From contig WNNJ02003583.1 in NCBI GenBank assembly GCA_012934845.2, forward strand, positions 124,001 through 188,000: a stretch of DNA of 64,000 bases, written 5' to 3'. Positions within the stretch are counted from its first letter, which is position 1, and each line of letters begins with the position of its first letter. The DNA is from Pomphorhynchus laevis. Lineage: Eukaryota; Acanthocephala; Palaeacanthocephala; Echinorhynchida; Pomphorhynchidae. Positions 40,906 through 50,291 of the stretch are shown here, one piece after another. The position numbers and the translations under genes are program-made. The notes under the pieces were generated by a model. It was given only the letters and a program-made list of their open reading frames with translations. It was not told the DNA's origin and did not search any database.

Positions 40906-41981
40906 TGATTATTATGGAGATGGAATACAGTCCGCCTATGAAGTTCTCGTTTTGCAGCTTTGAGTTTCTCTCTATCTTGAGAATCGAGGTCCCGTAAAAA
41001 TCTAATACCGGATCCACGCAGACGGTATGCGTGTCTGAAGAGTGATTTAGCTGACTCACGAGTATTTAATATCACCTTAAGCAAACGAGGTCTCAAGCTA
41101 CCCGGTACACTCTTTCCAAGACGAAATAGCGATAAAACCCTCAAAGAGCTCACTTCATTCTCATCGCAACCCGATAAAACCAATGACAAAATGGATCGAA
41201 CCTTATCGAGATCGTCATTCATGCGATACTGACAATTCACAGATGATGATTTCTCAATATTCGCTACAATAACTGCTCGATCTCGACCACTGTTTGTGCC
41301 CATATTTGAGCGAACTTCGCGATAACCAGCTGAGGAATTATTTGGCGTTGCAGCTCGAGGGAGAATATTTGCCCGGTTTAGGTTGATTGAATCGACATTT
41401 AAACGTAATTGTGGAATAGACTGTTCCAACTCACAGTTGGAGTAATAATCCACGACCGAGCACTCAGACAAATTGTTGGTTGGTGCAGACTCGTTAAGAT
41501 TGTTCGTTGATGAGGACTCGCGGGAATTATGTGCGGGTAGGGAATCGTGAACATCATTTGTTGATGAATACATGCTGAAGAATCCAAGAGAAACTGGTAA
41601 TTGAGAGTTAACGTTGGAACTGACTACGTTTATGCAGCTTGTTAGGTCTAAGATGTCTGAGTTGATACGTTGAAAAGGAGTAGTTGCAGGTGACACATCT
41701 GCACATAGTGATTTGTCTATCTCTTCTGAATTAGATGAGCCAGACTATCTGCAACTTACTTGAGTCTTAAGCTCATTGAATAGCTCGGCTGAACAATAAC
41801 CACAGATGAAATCGGCATTGCTGAACTTTTTGATGAAGCTATCGGTCGCTGACACACATGTCCAAATGTCGCAATCCGTGTTGGAGCCCTTAATTTGGTG
41901 GGATTTATAAGATTCCTGAGTAGTCTGAACATTTGTATATCCAGTCGTTCTATTGAGCTGCTTCCGCTTTTTTCCAGTCAT
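40890..41981 (-). pseudogene. CR1-like LINE ORF1 (A2), one internal stop
   Basis: Starts at ATG 41981 (MTGKKRKQLNRTTGYTN). The zinc finger is CDIWTCVSATDSF...ADFICGYCSAELF. One TAG stop at about 41743-41745 interrupts an otherwise continuous frame to 40890. The C-terminal half (SGCDENEVSSLRVLSLFRLG, PGSLRPRLLKVILNTRESAK, DSQDREKLKAAKRELHRRT) matches the conserved C-terminal domain of LINE ORF1 proteins that resembles an RNA chaperone/esterase-less type. Apart from the stop this is the most complete ORF1 here. Confidence 0.75.
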
Positions 41982-42078
41982 ATTGGCGAATTTGCAGTGT
42001 AATTTGCTAGAACACTTATAAATTTTCTTGTTGATTCTCTAGTTGTAATCAAGAATGTTTAAACTCCGTTAGTCTGTA

Positions 42079-42224
42079 AGTCGTTAGTTGTAAGTAGTTC
42101 TCGTTAGTTGTAAGTAGTCGTTAGTTGTAAGTAGTCTTTAGTTGTAAGTAGTCGTTAGTTGTAAGTAGTCGTTAGTTGTAAGTAGTCGTTAGTTGTAAGT
42201 AGTCGTTAGTTGTAAGTAGCGAGC
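42079..42224 (-). repeat. 17-bp tandem array in CR1-like leader
   Basis: Eight or so copies of TCGTTAGTTGTAAGTAG (plus-strand reading; sense CTACTTACAACTAACGA). A1 has a single copy at 1098-1115, so the array expanded in A2. Confidence 0.9.
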
Positions 42225-42679
42225 GGATGTCGTCGATGGTTGTCGATGATAGTCGATAATTGTCAAGCGGATGGTCGTCGATGGTTGTCGTTAGTTGTCG
42301 TCGAAGGTTGTCGTTGGTTGTCGTCGAAGATTGTAATTGCTTAGAAATACTTGAATCCTGTTCCCTGTTTGTGTATGTTATTTTATCTCAAACTTTTTTT
42401 TAAGCTCAAACTTTTTATCTCAAAAATATAAAACTTTTTATCTCAATTTTATCTCAAACTTTTTTTTATTATAGCAGCAAAATATACATACAAGATGAAC
42501 AAGGTAAGTAGAGTTTCTTTTATTGAACAAAAAATGAAGAGGAGCTTTCCCCTATTCCTAAAACTACAAACTTGGTCATTATTAAACTACTGGTTCCAAT
42601 TAAAAGAAAGAACTTATTTGATATTTTCTTACTGAATTTCTCACTTTAATTCGAAAATAGAATCATATTTAATTCTACC

Positions 42680-43675
42680 AAATATTACGAGAATGAAATC
42701 AAGATCTTGTTTTATACAGATGACCTAGCAAAGGCATACGTTTGTTATTTTCAAAATAATTACCTCGAAAAAGGTACAATTGACTTCAAACTTATTCAGT
42801 CATCGTTGAAGATAAACAATATGCCCACGTTTCTCTCAAGTGATGACATAATCTCACTTGAAAAACTGTTCAACATATCAAAAATACGCTTTATAAAGGA
42901 TAAAAAAGGCAATCCTGTTCCTATAGCATATAAAGTATAGCATATATTCCTATATAGCATATATATGCATCCTTGGAAGACGCGTCGCAGCTTTTGCATA
43001 TAAAGTTTAACCAATTTTTGGGACAATTTGATTTTTACATTACTGGATACCGAGTCATTGACTTACCCCAACTGCAGCACCTGCCATCAATGGGGGCACT
43101 GGGCCAGCAAATGTATGATCCCACCAACTTGTGGAGTATGCGGTTCCACCGACAATCACGAAAAATGTCTGCTCAAAGCACAGTGCTCCAACTGTAGTGG
43201 TGACCACCCAGCGCGGTCCCGCAAATGCAGAACATTCAAAGAATACAAATCGAGGTACAAGGTAAATACAGGCAACGACTTAACTTTTGCTCAAGCTTCC
43301 AAAGAGACGATAATTGATACTAACTCTGACACTAAGTCTAACGACAAAGATACTACATTGACTGCATATTAAAAGCAACAATTTCTCAAGTTGAAGGTAT
43401 GATTAGTGAATCCTTTAGAAATCTATTACAAAATTTAAACCTACCAACCGCAACAAAGACTAATAACAAGAGGAAACCATCAAACAAGAGGACTAGTACT
43501 TTTCAAACAGTTGCAGCTTTAAATCTAGCTAAAAGAGACCAGATTAACTGGACTGTGGCCAACCCCGGATCTACTATGGGAGATGATGATATGCCCGATG
43601 AGCAAGTGCCTCACCCTAGTCAGGCTGGTGGTGTGAAGGAAAACCTTTTCACTCCTAGTTCGGACTAAAAGGACG
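42680..43675 (+). pseudogene. Jockey/I-like LINE ORF1 (J3)
   Basis: Three frames. 42707-42940 gives the RRM-like part (DLAKAYVCYFQNNYLEKGTI); 43028-43372 gives knuckles CSTCHQWGHWASKC, CGVCGSTDNHEKC and CSNCSGDHPARSRKC followed by RTFKEYKSRY; 43399-43668 is a hydrophilic tail. Small tandem duplications of ATATAGCATATA near 42935-42970 accompany the first frame break. The three CCHC knuckles are typical of Jockey/I/R1-group ORF1. Confidence 0.8.
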
Positions 43676-43701
43676 CATCTCACTCCAGCTAAATCAACAC
43701 A

Positions 43702-44349
43702 ATGCAAAGTAATCAAGAACAATTTTCACTGAATATCCTTCAGTGGAATTCGGGAGGTGCTTCTGCCCTTAGCCTTTTATCTGGTAGAGATGCAGATGTT
43801 ATAGTCCTTCAGGAGACGCGGTCTATCCGGCTCCCTCAGGACATTACTCGATTTATTCTTAAGCACATCTATACCCACTATACTCCGTACATAACCCCAC
43901 CTTACTCCACTTCTTCTCAAGGTCTTTTAACCCTAGTTAAATGCTCCTTAAGATCTTCCCTTCTGTTAAACTACTCTTGTTCAGCCCTTTCTTGTTTAGC
44001 TATATCACTTTGTAAAAACAGTAAACGCATCACTATAGCCAATATCTACATCCGTCCAGGGAAGATTCACAAGAACCGTGATCTCCTGGATCGCATTTTG
44101 GGTAGTGGCTATGACATGCTACTTGGCGATTTCAACGACAGAACTGGTCGTTGGATTAATGCAGCACTTCGCAGAGCCAGGAATGACTATCTTATTCACA
44201 AACTACCGTCCCCCACCTTTCATTGCTCAACAACAAATTCTCTCCTCGACATATTACTGCTTCATAAGATGTGGTTGTTGAAACCCATCTGTACTGAGCA
44301 GTCGCGCCAACAACAGACCACCTCTCATGACCTAATTTGTGGTGGATAG
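43702..44349 (+). CDS. Jockey/I-like LINE ORF2 endonuclease (J3)
   Basis: 216-codon frame from ATG 43702. Endonuclease motifs: LNILQWNSGG, VIVLQETRS (catalytic Glu), IANIYIRPG, MLLGDFNDR, TTNSLLDILL. The terminal SDH block is altered (TTSHDLICGG). The protein is cut before the RT, which lies in later frames. Confidence 0.8.
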   Translation: MQSNQEQFSLNILQWNSGGASALSLLSGRDADVIVLQETRSIRLPQDITRFILKHIYTHYTPYITPPYSTSSQGLLTLVKCSLRSSLLLNYSCSALSCLAISLCKNSKRITIANIYIRPGKIHKNRDLLDRILGSGYDMLLGDFNDRTGRWINAALRRARNDYLIHKLPSPTFHCSTTNSLLDILLLHKMWLLKPICTEQSRQQQTTSHDLICGG

Positions 44350-44455
44350 AGGAAGATACGTTGCTTAGAAGGAAGGAGGTTTCACTTTGATCCCATCATA
44401 GTGGCTTTTTTTTCAGGCAGCGATCCAACTCTTCCCCAGGATTGGAATTGAGAGT

Positions 44456-45895
44456 TTGACCGAATTTTATTCCTACATATCATCGCAAGCTACCGCGTTA
44501 CTTTCGAGAACCTATAAAAGTCGTATTTGTAATCCCACTCCAACAAAACTCAAGGTCCTGGCTAAAATGCTTAATCTTCCCAATATCTCTGTTACCACCA
44601 GACAGGCACTCTCGAATGAATACTGGAGCTCTACGTATAGGTTCCAGCTGAGCAGGGATAAGGCGAGCCTTGCTCACCTTAATCCTTCTCAGTATTCCTT
44701 TTGGAAGATACACAAGAAAGAGAAGTTTGTCTGCTGGAAGGATAGAGCTGTGGTTTGGATTGGGAGCATTGGCCTTGACAGAGTATTTGAAGAGTCACTA
44801 TCCCTACATAACTATGGAGCCATTCGATCTCCCCAACCAATCTCGTCTTGGGCTGGCTTCAGGAGTAGGGACATCTGTTACAGATATCCTAAACTCTTAT
44901 GGTCCACTTCCGGGCACCTCCAAATCCGTCGCTCCACTATATTCTCGGGTCTGTCAGCTTTTTACAGCCGATCAGAGAAGAGAAGTGGCCGTCATAATGC
45001 TTTAAGCCTCACCATCCGATGTAGCCGGCATCAATATTAGTCGCAGAATTTTTTACCTAAGCGTAATCCAGTCTCAGGTCCTAAAGATCTGCGACCAATT
45101 TAGATTCAAAACTCCCTCATCTCCATTTACGAAAAAGCGCTTGCGCGTAAAATCCGCGACCATCTAAGTAGGCGAAATTTAATCCACAAGGTTTTCATGG
45201 GTATGAATAAAGATCGCTCGGTCCATTCAGCAATAGGTGAAGTGCATCAGTTTTGTCAAGATAACAGTCATCAGCTAGCTGTAGCTGTATTTCTTGGTTT
45301 TTCTGCTGCATTTGACCGCATTTCCATTCCTCTTGTTATCTCTTCTCGTAGGTCCGTTGGGTTGCCTGCAAGAATTGTTAACCGGGTGGAAATATTGTTG
45401 TATACCAAGGATTCTTCTATGAAGACGACCCTGATGCATGTCAGTTCTACCCTAGTACAGGTGTGCCTCAAATCTCCCCACTTTCTCCAATCTTGTATCT
45501 TGCTGCCTCCATTGAACTTTACAAAAACTTTAAACGCGACCAATATCTAGTGGTATACGCTGATGATACCACAGCCCTGCTCTCTGGACGCATGTGCAAA
45601 GATGTAATCTTTGACATCAGCCGTTTCTTTTTAAGATTAAAAGATCAGTTACCCATATCCAATCTTATTTTAAACTCCTCCAAATTGCAGGTGGTTGTCT
45701 TTCAAGGCGATCCTGCGACAAAGAAAAAAATAAAAAGACTAGCACTCTCAACTCTTTATTCCATATTGACTAATCAACCACTCCCTACCTTCACAAGTCG
45801 AGTAAAATACCTGTGGTTCACCATTACGGTGAACTGGTCAGCGAAAGCTGACCTGAATAGACTCAAAAGTACCACGGGTCATTTTCGCGCTCTCA
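44456..45895 (+). pseudogene. Jockey/I-like LINE ORF2 linker and RT (J3)
   Basis: Linker SYISSQATALLSRTYKSRI, RQALSNEYWSSTYRFQLSRD, then RT: KDRSVHSAIGEVHQFCQDNS, motif A AVFLGFSAAFDRISIPLV (first catalytic Asp read as Gly), motif C LVVYADDTTALLSGR, LPISNLILNSSKLQVVVF. At least four frame breaks. Ends with RLRVSSVYI at the AT-rich boundary. Confidence 0.8.
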
Positions 45896-46259
45896 GGCGG
45901 CTTCGTGTATCAAGTGTATATATTTAGTAATTGTATAATTTATCTTGTATGATGTCTCTCTTACAAGCTGTTCAGGTCATTTTTCTGTAAGCTTACGATC
46001 CTTCAATTTAGTAGATTTTACAATAGTACGTAATTATCTTTTAAATTACACAAATCGAATAGGTGTGTTTTTGTATAATTTACTCAATCTAGAAACGCTT
46101 ATGTATGATATATCTTACTAAGTTTTTTTCAAGATATAATACGTAAGTAGTAAGTAAATATTAATACGTAATATAAATACGTAAGTACTATATATATAAA
46201 AGTACTTAAGTACTTTTAAAAATACGTAAATACGTAAATACGTATTTTATAAATACATA
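45896..46259. other. AT-rich stretch, no gene seen
   Basis: Rich in ATACGTAA and GTACTTAAGTAC-like palindromic words (46140-46260). No coding or RNA signal recognised. Confidence 0.4.
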
Positions 46260-46480
46260 TTCTAATTAGATATTTTAAATGTAACATAAAATGTAAAGTT
46301 TGTAATGTTATAAATAATTGCATTGTAAGTAATACGACAAACAAATGTTTTTCATTAAATATTAATAATAATTGTAACTGCAATACCGCAGGTGTAGTGT
46401 ATCTAATACAATGTACATGTGGATTGCAATATATCGGAAAAACATCAAATGTTAAAAACTAGGTTCAAACAACATATAAT
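46260..46480 (+). mobile_element. Penelope-like GIY-YIG fragment PLE7
   Basis: Plus strand encodes VCNVINNCIVSNTTNKCFSL and AGVVYLIQCTCGLQYIGKT, matching the PLE1 endonuclease N-terminus. Broken after YIGKT. It is the only other copy of the endonuclease in the window. Confidence 0.8.
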
Positions 46481-46730
46481 TTGAATATATATTTATAATT
46501 TATATTTATAACTTATATAATTTATAAATATAAATAATTATATTTTAAAATAATTATTATAAATATATAATTTATAAATTATATAATTTATAAAATTAAT
46601 GTATAATAAATATAGAATTATTAATAAAAATTTATATAATTTATTTCACGTTAAAATTTTAAATTAAAGTCAATTTTCATGGATTGACTTTTATATCAAG
46701 TTAGTATTAAAAATAGAAGATTATATATAT
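46481..46730. other. AT-only low-complexity region
   Basis: Almost pure A/T with many short palindromes (TATAATTTATAAATTATA-like). The end (46660-46700) resembles the PLE 3' non-coding region (AAAGTCAATTTTCATGGATTGAC). Confidence 0.4.
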
Positions 46731-46961
46731 AAATATTATCTCACCAATATTTCCAGCAGTTTGTCTTTGAGAAAATAAACAACAAAGTTATTTATTGAAC
46801 GTTTCGGCTTTTTGCCTTTATCAACAGCGAAAAAATGTGCACACGCGTGTGCACATTTTTTTCGCTGTTGATAAAGGCAAAAAGCCGAAACGTTCAATAA
46901 ATAACTTTGTTGTTTATTTTCTCAAAGACAAACTGCTGGAAATATTGGTGAGATAATATTT
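46731..46961. repeat. 231-bp near-perfect palindrome
   Basis: Arms 46731-46845 and 46846-46961 are reverse complements of each other with one A-run length difference (6 against 7) and no spacer; the centre is ACACG|CGTGT. The arm contains AACGTTTCGGCTTTTTGCC, a type of GAAACGTT end motif often seen at Penelope-type termini, so it may be two PLE ends joined head to head. Confidence 0.95.
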
Positions 46962-47015
46962 ATTGAAAAAAAGAGTTCATTGAAAAGGACCCCAGCTGTG
47001 AGAAAAACACCCACA

Positions 47016-47020
<5 letters not shown>

Positions 47021-47096
<76 letters not shown>

Positions 47097-47207
47097 CTCT
47101 TTACCGGTTCACAAAATTTTACTCTGAAAATATATGGACGAATCTATATTAGATCCCGGATCGCAGCTTAATACATCGCAATATATATATATATATATAT
47201 ATATATA
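47021..47207. repeat. (TA)n microsatellites
   Basis: Two runs, about 47021-47094 and 47181-47207, separated by about 85 bp of unassigned sequence. Confidence 0.95.
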
Positions 47208-47361
47208 GTTTCGTATGAGATCATGAAGATCGAATGAAATCGGTACTGGTGATCCTTTGATTGATGCTTATTTGTATTGAATGGTTGCTAGGTCACACGA
47301 GGTGACTTTCACATTGAAAACCAGCTACAGAATCTTTCCTTCATGATATCCAATTCCATAC

Positions 47362-47451
47362 ACCCTGACTACTAACGGCACCATTGCCACAGCCGTTTTC
47401 GTTTCGCCCGCTTTTTGCCACATGTTGGTAGCCCCGGGCTCGTCAGAAGGC
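47362..47451 (-). ncRNA. Hammerhead ribozyme candidate (type I)
   Basis: Sense order: stem I strand GCCTT, core CTGACGA, stem II GCCCG...CGGGC, core GAAA, stem III beginning C with inner AACGGC...GCCGTT, GTC, stem I strand AGGGT. All invariant core bases (CUGANGA, GAAA, UH) are present in canonical order. Predicted cleavage lies after GTC, between 47367 and 47366. Stem I includes two G-U pairs. The resemblance is to the ribozyme-carrying SINE-like satellites of schistosomes (family knowledge). Confidence 0.6.
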
Positions 47452-47491
47452 TGACTACCAACTCTTCACCTTTTGAAACTTGACACATCCG

Positions 47492-47545
47492 AGATTCGAG
47501 CTGTCGCTCTCCGTACTTTGGCTTGCGCTCTTGACTGCTAGGCTA
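47492..47545 (-). promoter_or_regulatory. Pol III-type A and B boxes (tRNA-like)
   Basis: Sense TAGCCTAGCAG (47545-47535) fits the A-box consensus TRGYNNARNNG fully. AGCTCGAATCT (47502-47492), 32 bp downstream, fits the B box with one mismatch. The orientation is towards the hammerhead candidate. A second copy lies near 48125-48180. Confidence 0.6.
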
Positions 47546-48029
47546 CGAATCCAGGATTACCAGATTTCACACAGTATATGAAACCTTCCATCATGATATC
47601 CAGAAACTGTATTGTCCGAGATGCTTCTCTGGCATGCTTATTATAGATTGTTTCGTATGAGATCATGAAGATCGAATGAAATCGGTACTTGTGATCCTTT
47701 GATGGATGCTTATTTATCGGTACGGGCGAAACGAAAACGGCTGTGGCAATGGTGCCGTTAGTAGTCAGGGTGTATGGAATTGGATATCATGAAGGAAAGA
47801 TTCTGTAGCTGGTTTTCAATGCGAAAGTCACCTAGTGTGACCTAGCAACCATTCAATACATAAATAAGCATCCATCAAAGGATCACCATTACCGATTTCA
47901 TTCGATCTTCATGATCTCATACGAAGCAATCTATAATAAGCATGCCAGATCAGCATCTCGGACAATACAGTTTCTGGATATCATGATGGAAGGTTTCATA
48001 TACTTTGTGAAATCTGGTAATCCGTTTTC

Positions 48030-48080
48030 GTTTCGCCCGCTTTTTGCCACATGTTGGCAGCCCCGGGCTCATCAGAAGGC
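48030..48080 (-). ncRNA. Partial hammerhead core, second copy
   Basis: Sense CTGATGA, GCCCG...CGGGC, GAAAC; the stem III partner and GTC are lost at a rearrangement joint. Core position 7 is T here and C in the other copy, a position tolerant of any base. Confidence 0.55.
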
Positions 48081-48323
48081 TGACTACCAACTCTTTGCCT
48101 TTTGAAATTTGACTTATCCGAGATTCGAGCTGTCGCTCTCCGTACTTGGCTTGCGCTCTTGACTGCTAGGCTACGAATCCAGGATTACCAGGTTTCACAC
48201 AGTATATGAAACCTTCCATCATGATATCTAGAGACTGCATTGTCCGAGATACTTCTATGGCATGCTTATTATAGATTTTATCGTATGAGATCATGAAGAT
48301 CGATTGAAATCGGGACTGGTGAT

Positions 48324-49318
48324 AATTGTCTGAGGCTTTCGCTCTTTACCAGATCGAATTGCTGTGCGGACCATCCTTAAACACTAGGCAGAGGTTGTTG
48401 CTGAATTGTCGCTGCACTCGTTGGATCCTTAATGGATACGGCAGGTATAATAGTAATGCACGAATGTGCTGAGTAGACAACGGTCCAGGATTTCTTACAA
48501 AATACGGCATTTATACTAAATGGTGTTGCTTGATAGACTGGACTTCGATTCACGACTTTCAGTCACCATGTCACTTCTAGACGACCACTTCAGCATCGAA
48601 ATGATGAGTACCTGGCAACACTCATCAGTAGAATGAGGTACACACTGGTCGTTTCGGTTGCCTGTGTGACATTGTGAATAAAGGCGTTTCCGACACTTTG
48701 CTTAATTGTCTGAGGCTTTCGCTCTTAACCAGATCGAATTGCTGTGCGGACCATCCTTAAACACTAGGCAGAGGTTGTTGCTGAATTGTCGCTGCACTCG
48801 TTGGATCCTTAATGGATACGGCAGGTATAATAGTAATGCACGAATGTGCTGAGTAGACAACGGTCCAGGATTTCTTACGAAATACGGCATTTATACTAAA
48901 TGGTGTTGCTTGATAGACTGGACTTCGATTCACGACTTTCAGTCACCATGTCACTTCTAGACGACCACTTCAGCATCGAAATGATGAGTACCCGGCAACA
49001 CTCATCAGTAGAATGAGGTACACACTGGTCGTTTCGGTTGCCTGTGTGACATTGTGAATAAAGGCGTTTCCGACACTTTGCTTAATTGTCTGAGGCTTTC
49101 GCTCTTAACCAGATCGAATTGCTGTGCGGACCATCCTTAAACACTAGGCAGATGTTGTTGCTGAATTGTCGCTGCACCCGTTGGATCCTAAATGGATACA
49201 GCAGGTATAATAGTAATGCACGAATGTGCTGAGTAGACAACGGTCCAGGATTTCTTACGAAATACGGCATTTATACTATATGGTGTTGCTTGATAGACTG
49301 GACTTCGATTCACGACTT
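48324..49318. repeat. 380-bp tandem repeat, 2.6 copies
   Basis: Unit starts at 48324, 48704 and 49084 (AATTGTCTGAGGCTTTCGCT), more than 95 percent alike. The minus strand has TTAAGAGCGAAAGCC, similar to TCAAGAGCGCAAGCC of the neighbouring 443-bp repeat. It also carries GGCAACC-GAAAC-GACCA, CTGATGA-GTGTTGCC and TGGTC-GTC. No protein coding; 62-codon frames recur merely with the period. Confidence 0.9.
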
Positions 49319-49789
49319 TGTTCTTCGCACTTAATTTATGTTTTTGTAAATTTGTTGCTTGTCATTTTCATTGTCTTGGTTTGTTTGTTCGGCTATCTTC
49401 CGTTCCCGATATCCTTTAATGATCCAAAAACATTAAAACTTGAGAAAACACGAACTTAAATTACTTGAATCTTAGTTAATAAAAACTAGAGTACCGAAAT
49501 TTAACGAAGAAAGATGAAGGGTTTATTCGAACCCTAATTTTATATTTATAATTTTATTTATTTTAATTTTATATTTATATTTATAATTTTATTTTTCACA
49601 TTTGTAATATTTTTAGATTGTATGTTCCGAAGATGGTCCTAGAAAAAGACCGAATGCTTTAAAAACTTTTATACTTTGTGCGATGAATAATAATCTGTTT
49701 AAATTGCTTAAATTCCTGGCACAAACAGAGTTACAACAATATAAGAATTATAAATAGCTATATAATTACTAGCTTTATTGATAAAACTA
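49319..49789. other. AT-rich stretch, nothing recognised
   Basis: Low-complexity A/T runs such as TTTATATTTATAATTTTATT around 49540-49600. No gene, RNA or repeat family assigned. Confidence 0.35.
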
Positions 49790-49875
49790 CTGTCTTCCCT
49801 CGAAAATAATAAAGAAAAAACGCATTTTCTTATAATCACAAATATCTCTAAAATTCTTGAAAATAAGAAAGTTTC

Positions 49876-50201
49876 TTAATCTCGAAAATAAGAAAGTAAT
49901 GAAAAAGTAAAAATCAATTTTTTTAATAAATAAGTGTTTTTAAATTTCAAGATAGTATGCTCCGTTTCTTCATCTACTTCGCCATATTTAAAACTATTTT
50001 CATTCGGATTTGTATCGTAACAAAGATTTATGACGATATTATACACAATAGATGCTGTGTATATTTCAAGTTCTGTGGCGGCGCATCCATGTTTATTCAT
50101 TTCCTTTAGATACTCTTCATCATATATATCTTGTACATCTTCTATTTTTTTATTCCTTGAACTATATCATCTCTGACATCAAGATGCTTGTTGAAAGTAT
50201 C
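49876..50201 (-). pseudogene. pogo-type transposase C-terminus
   Basis: Minus strand IEDVQDIYDEEYLKEMNKHG, ATELEIYTASIVYNIVINLC and EEIEHT-like acidic end (GEVDEETEHTILKF). Separated from the main part by the LTR element and probably shifted in frame near 50155. Confidence 0.65.
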
Positions 50202-50291
50202 TGTCGTGAATTAACTAACTTGTGTTTTAATGTTATTTGTTTTGTAGATGTTTTCAATAAAGCTACATTAGCCTCACTTTGGATCTTAACA
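50202..50291 (+). repeat. Left LTR, 90 bp
   Basis: TGTCGTGAATTA...GATCTTAACA, with CAATAAAG. The next bases inside (ATTTATTGAAAACAT) are complementary to ATGTTTTCAATAAA within the LTR. Confidence 0.9.

Larger units (their letters stand above)
40890..42345 (-). mobile_element. CR1-like LINE copy A2 (leader and ORF1 only)
   Basis: Minus strand: leader with 13-mer-like and 17-bp arrays (42345-42060), then ORF1. It stops at ORF1; ORF2 is absent because the sequence meets J2. The leader matches that of A1 at 1.1-1.28 kb. Confidence 0.75.
42470..45895 (+). mobile_element. Jockey/I-like LINE copy J3
   Basis: ORF1 pieces (42700-43668), ORF2 endonuclease (43702-44349), pre-RT linker (44456-45005) and RT (45197-45890), cut at the 3' end at about 45895. 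It is the longest copy of this family in the window and serves as the reference for J1, J2 and J4. Confidence 0.85.
47208..48323 (-). repeat. About 443-bp satellite/SINE-like repeat, rearranged
   Basis: One full unit (47208-47650) is followed by the start of a second. This is interrupted by an inverted segment (about 47717-48020) and then resumes in the original orientation to 48323. Landmarks GTATGAGATCATGAAGATCGA and the ribozyme core recur. On the minus strand the unit carries A- and B-box-like motifs and a hammerhead candidate. Confidence 0.8.

Noticed and set aside
46980-47171. 63-codon frame with a long Ile-Tyr run
   Set aside because: Translation of the TA microsatellite.
47492-47545. 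A genuine tRNA gene
   Set aside because: A and B boxes are present, but no acceptor stem or anticodon arm can be paired around them; better read as a tRNA-derived promoter.
48702-49270. Two nearly identical 62-codon minus-strand frames 380 bp apart
   Set aside because: They recur with the tandem unit, lack any domain, and show no codon bias; the repeat explains them.
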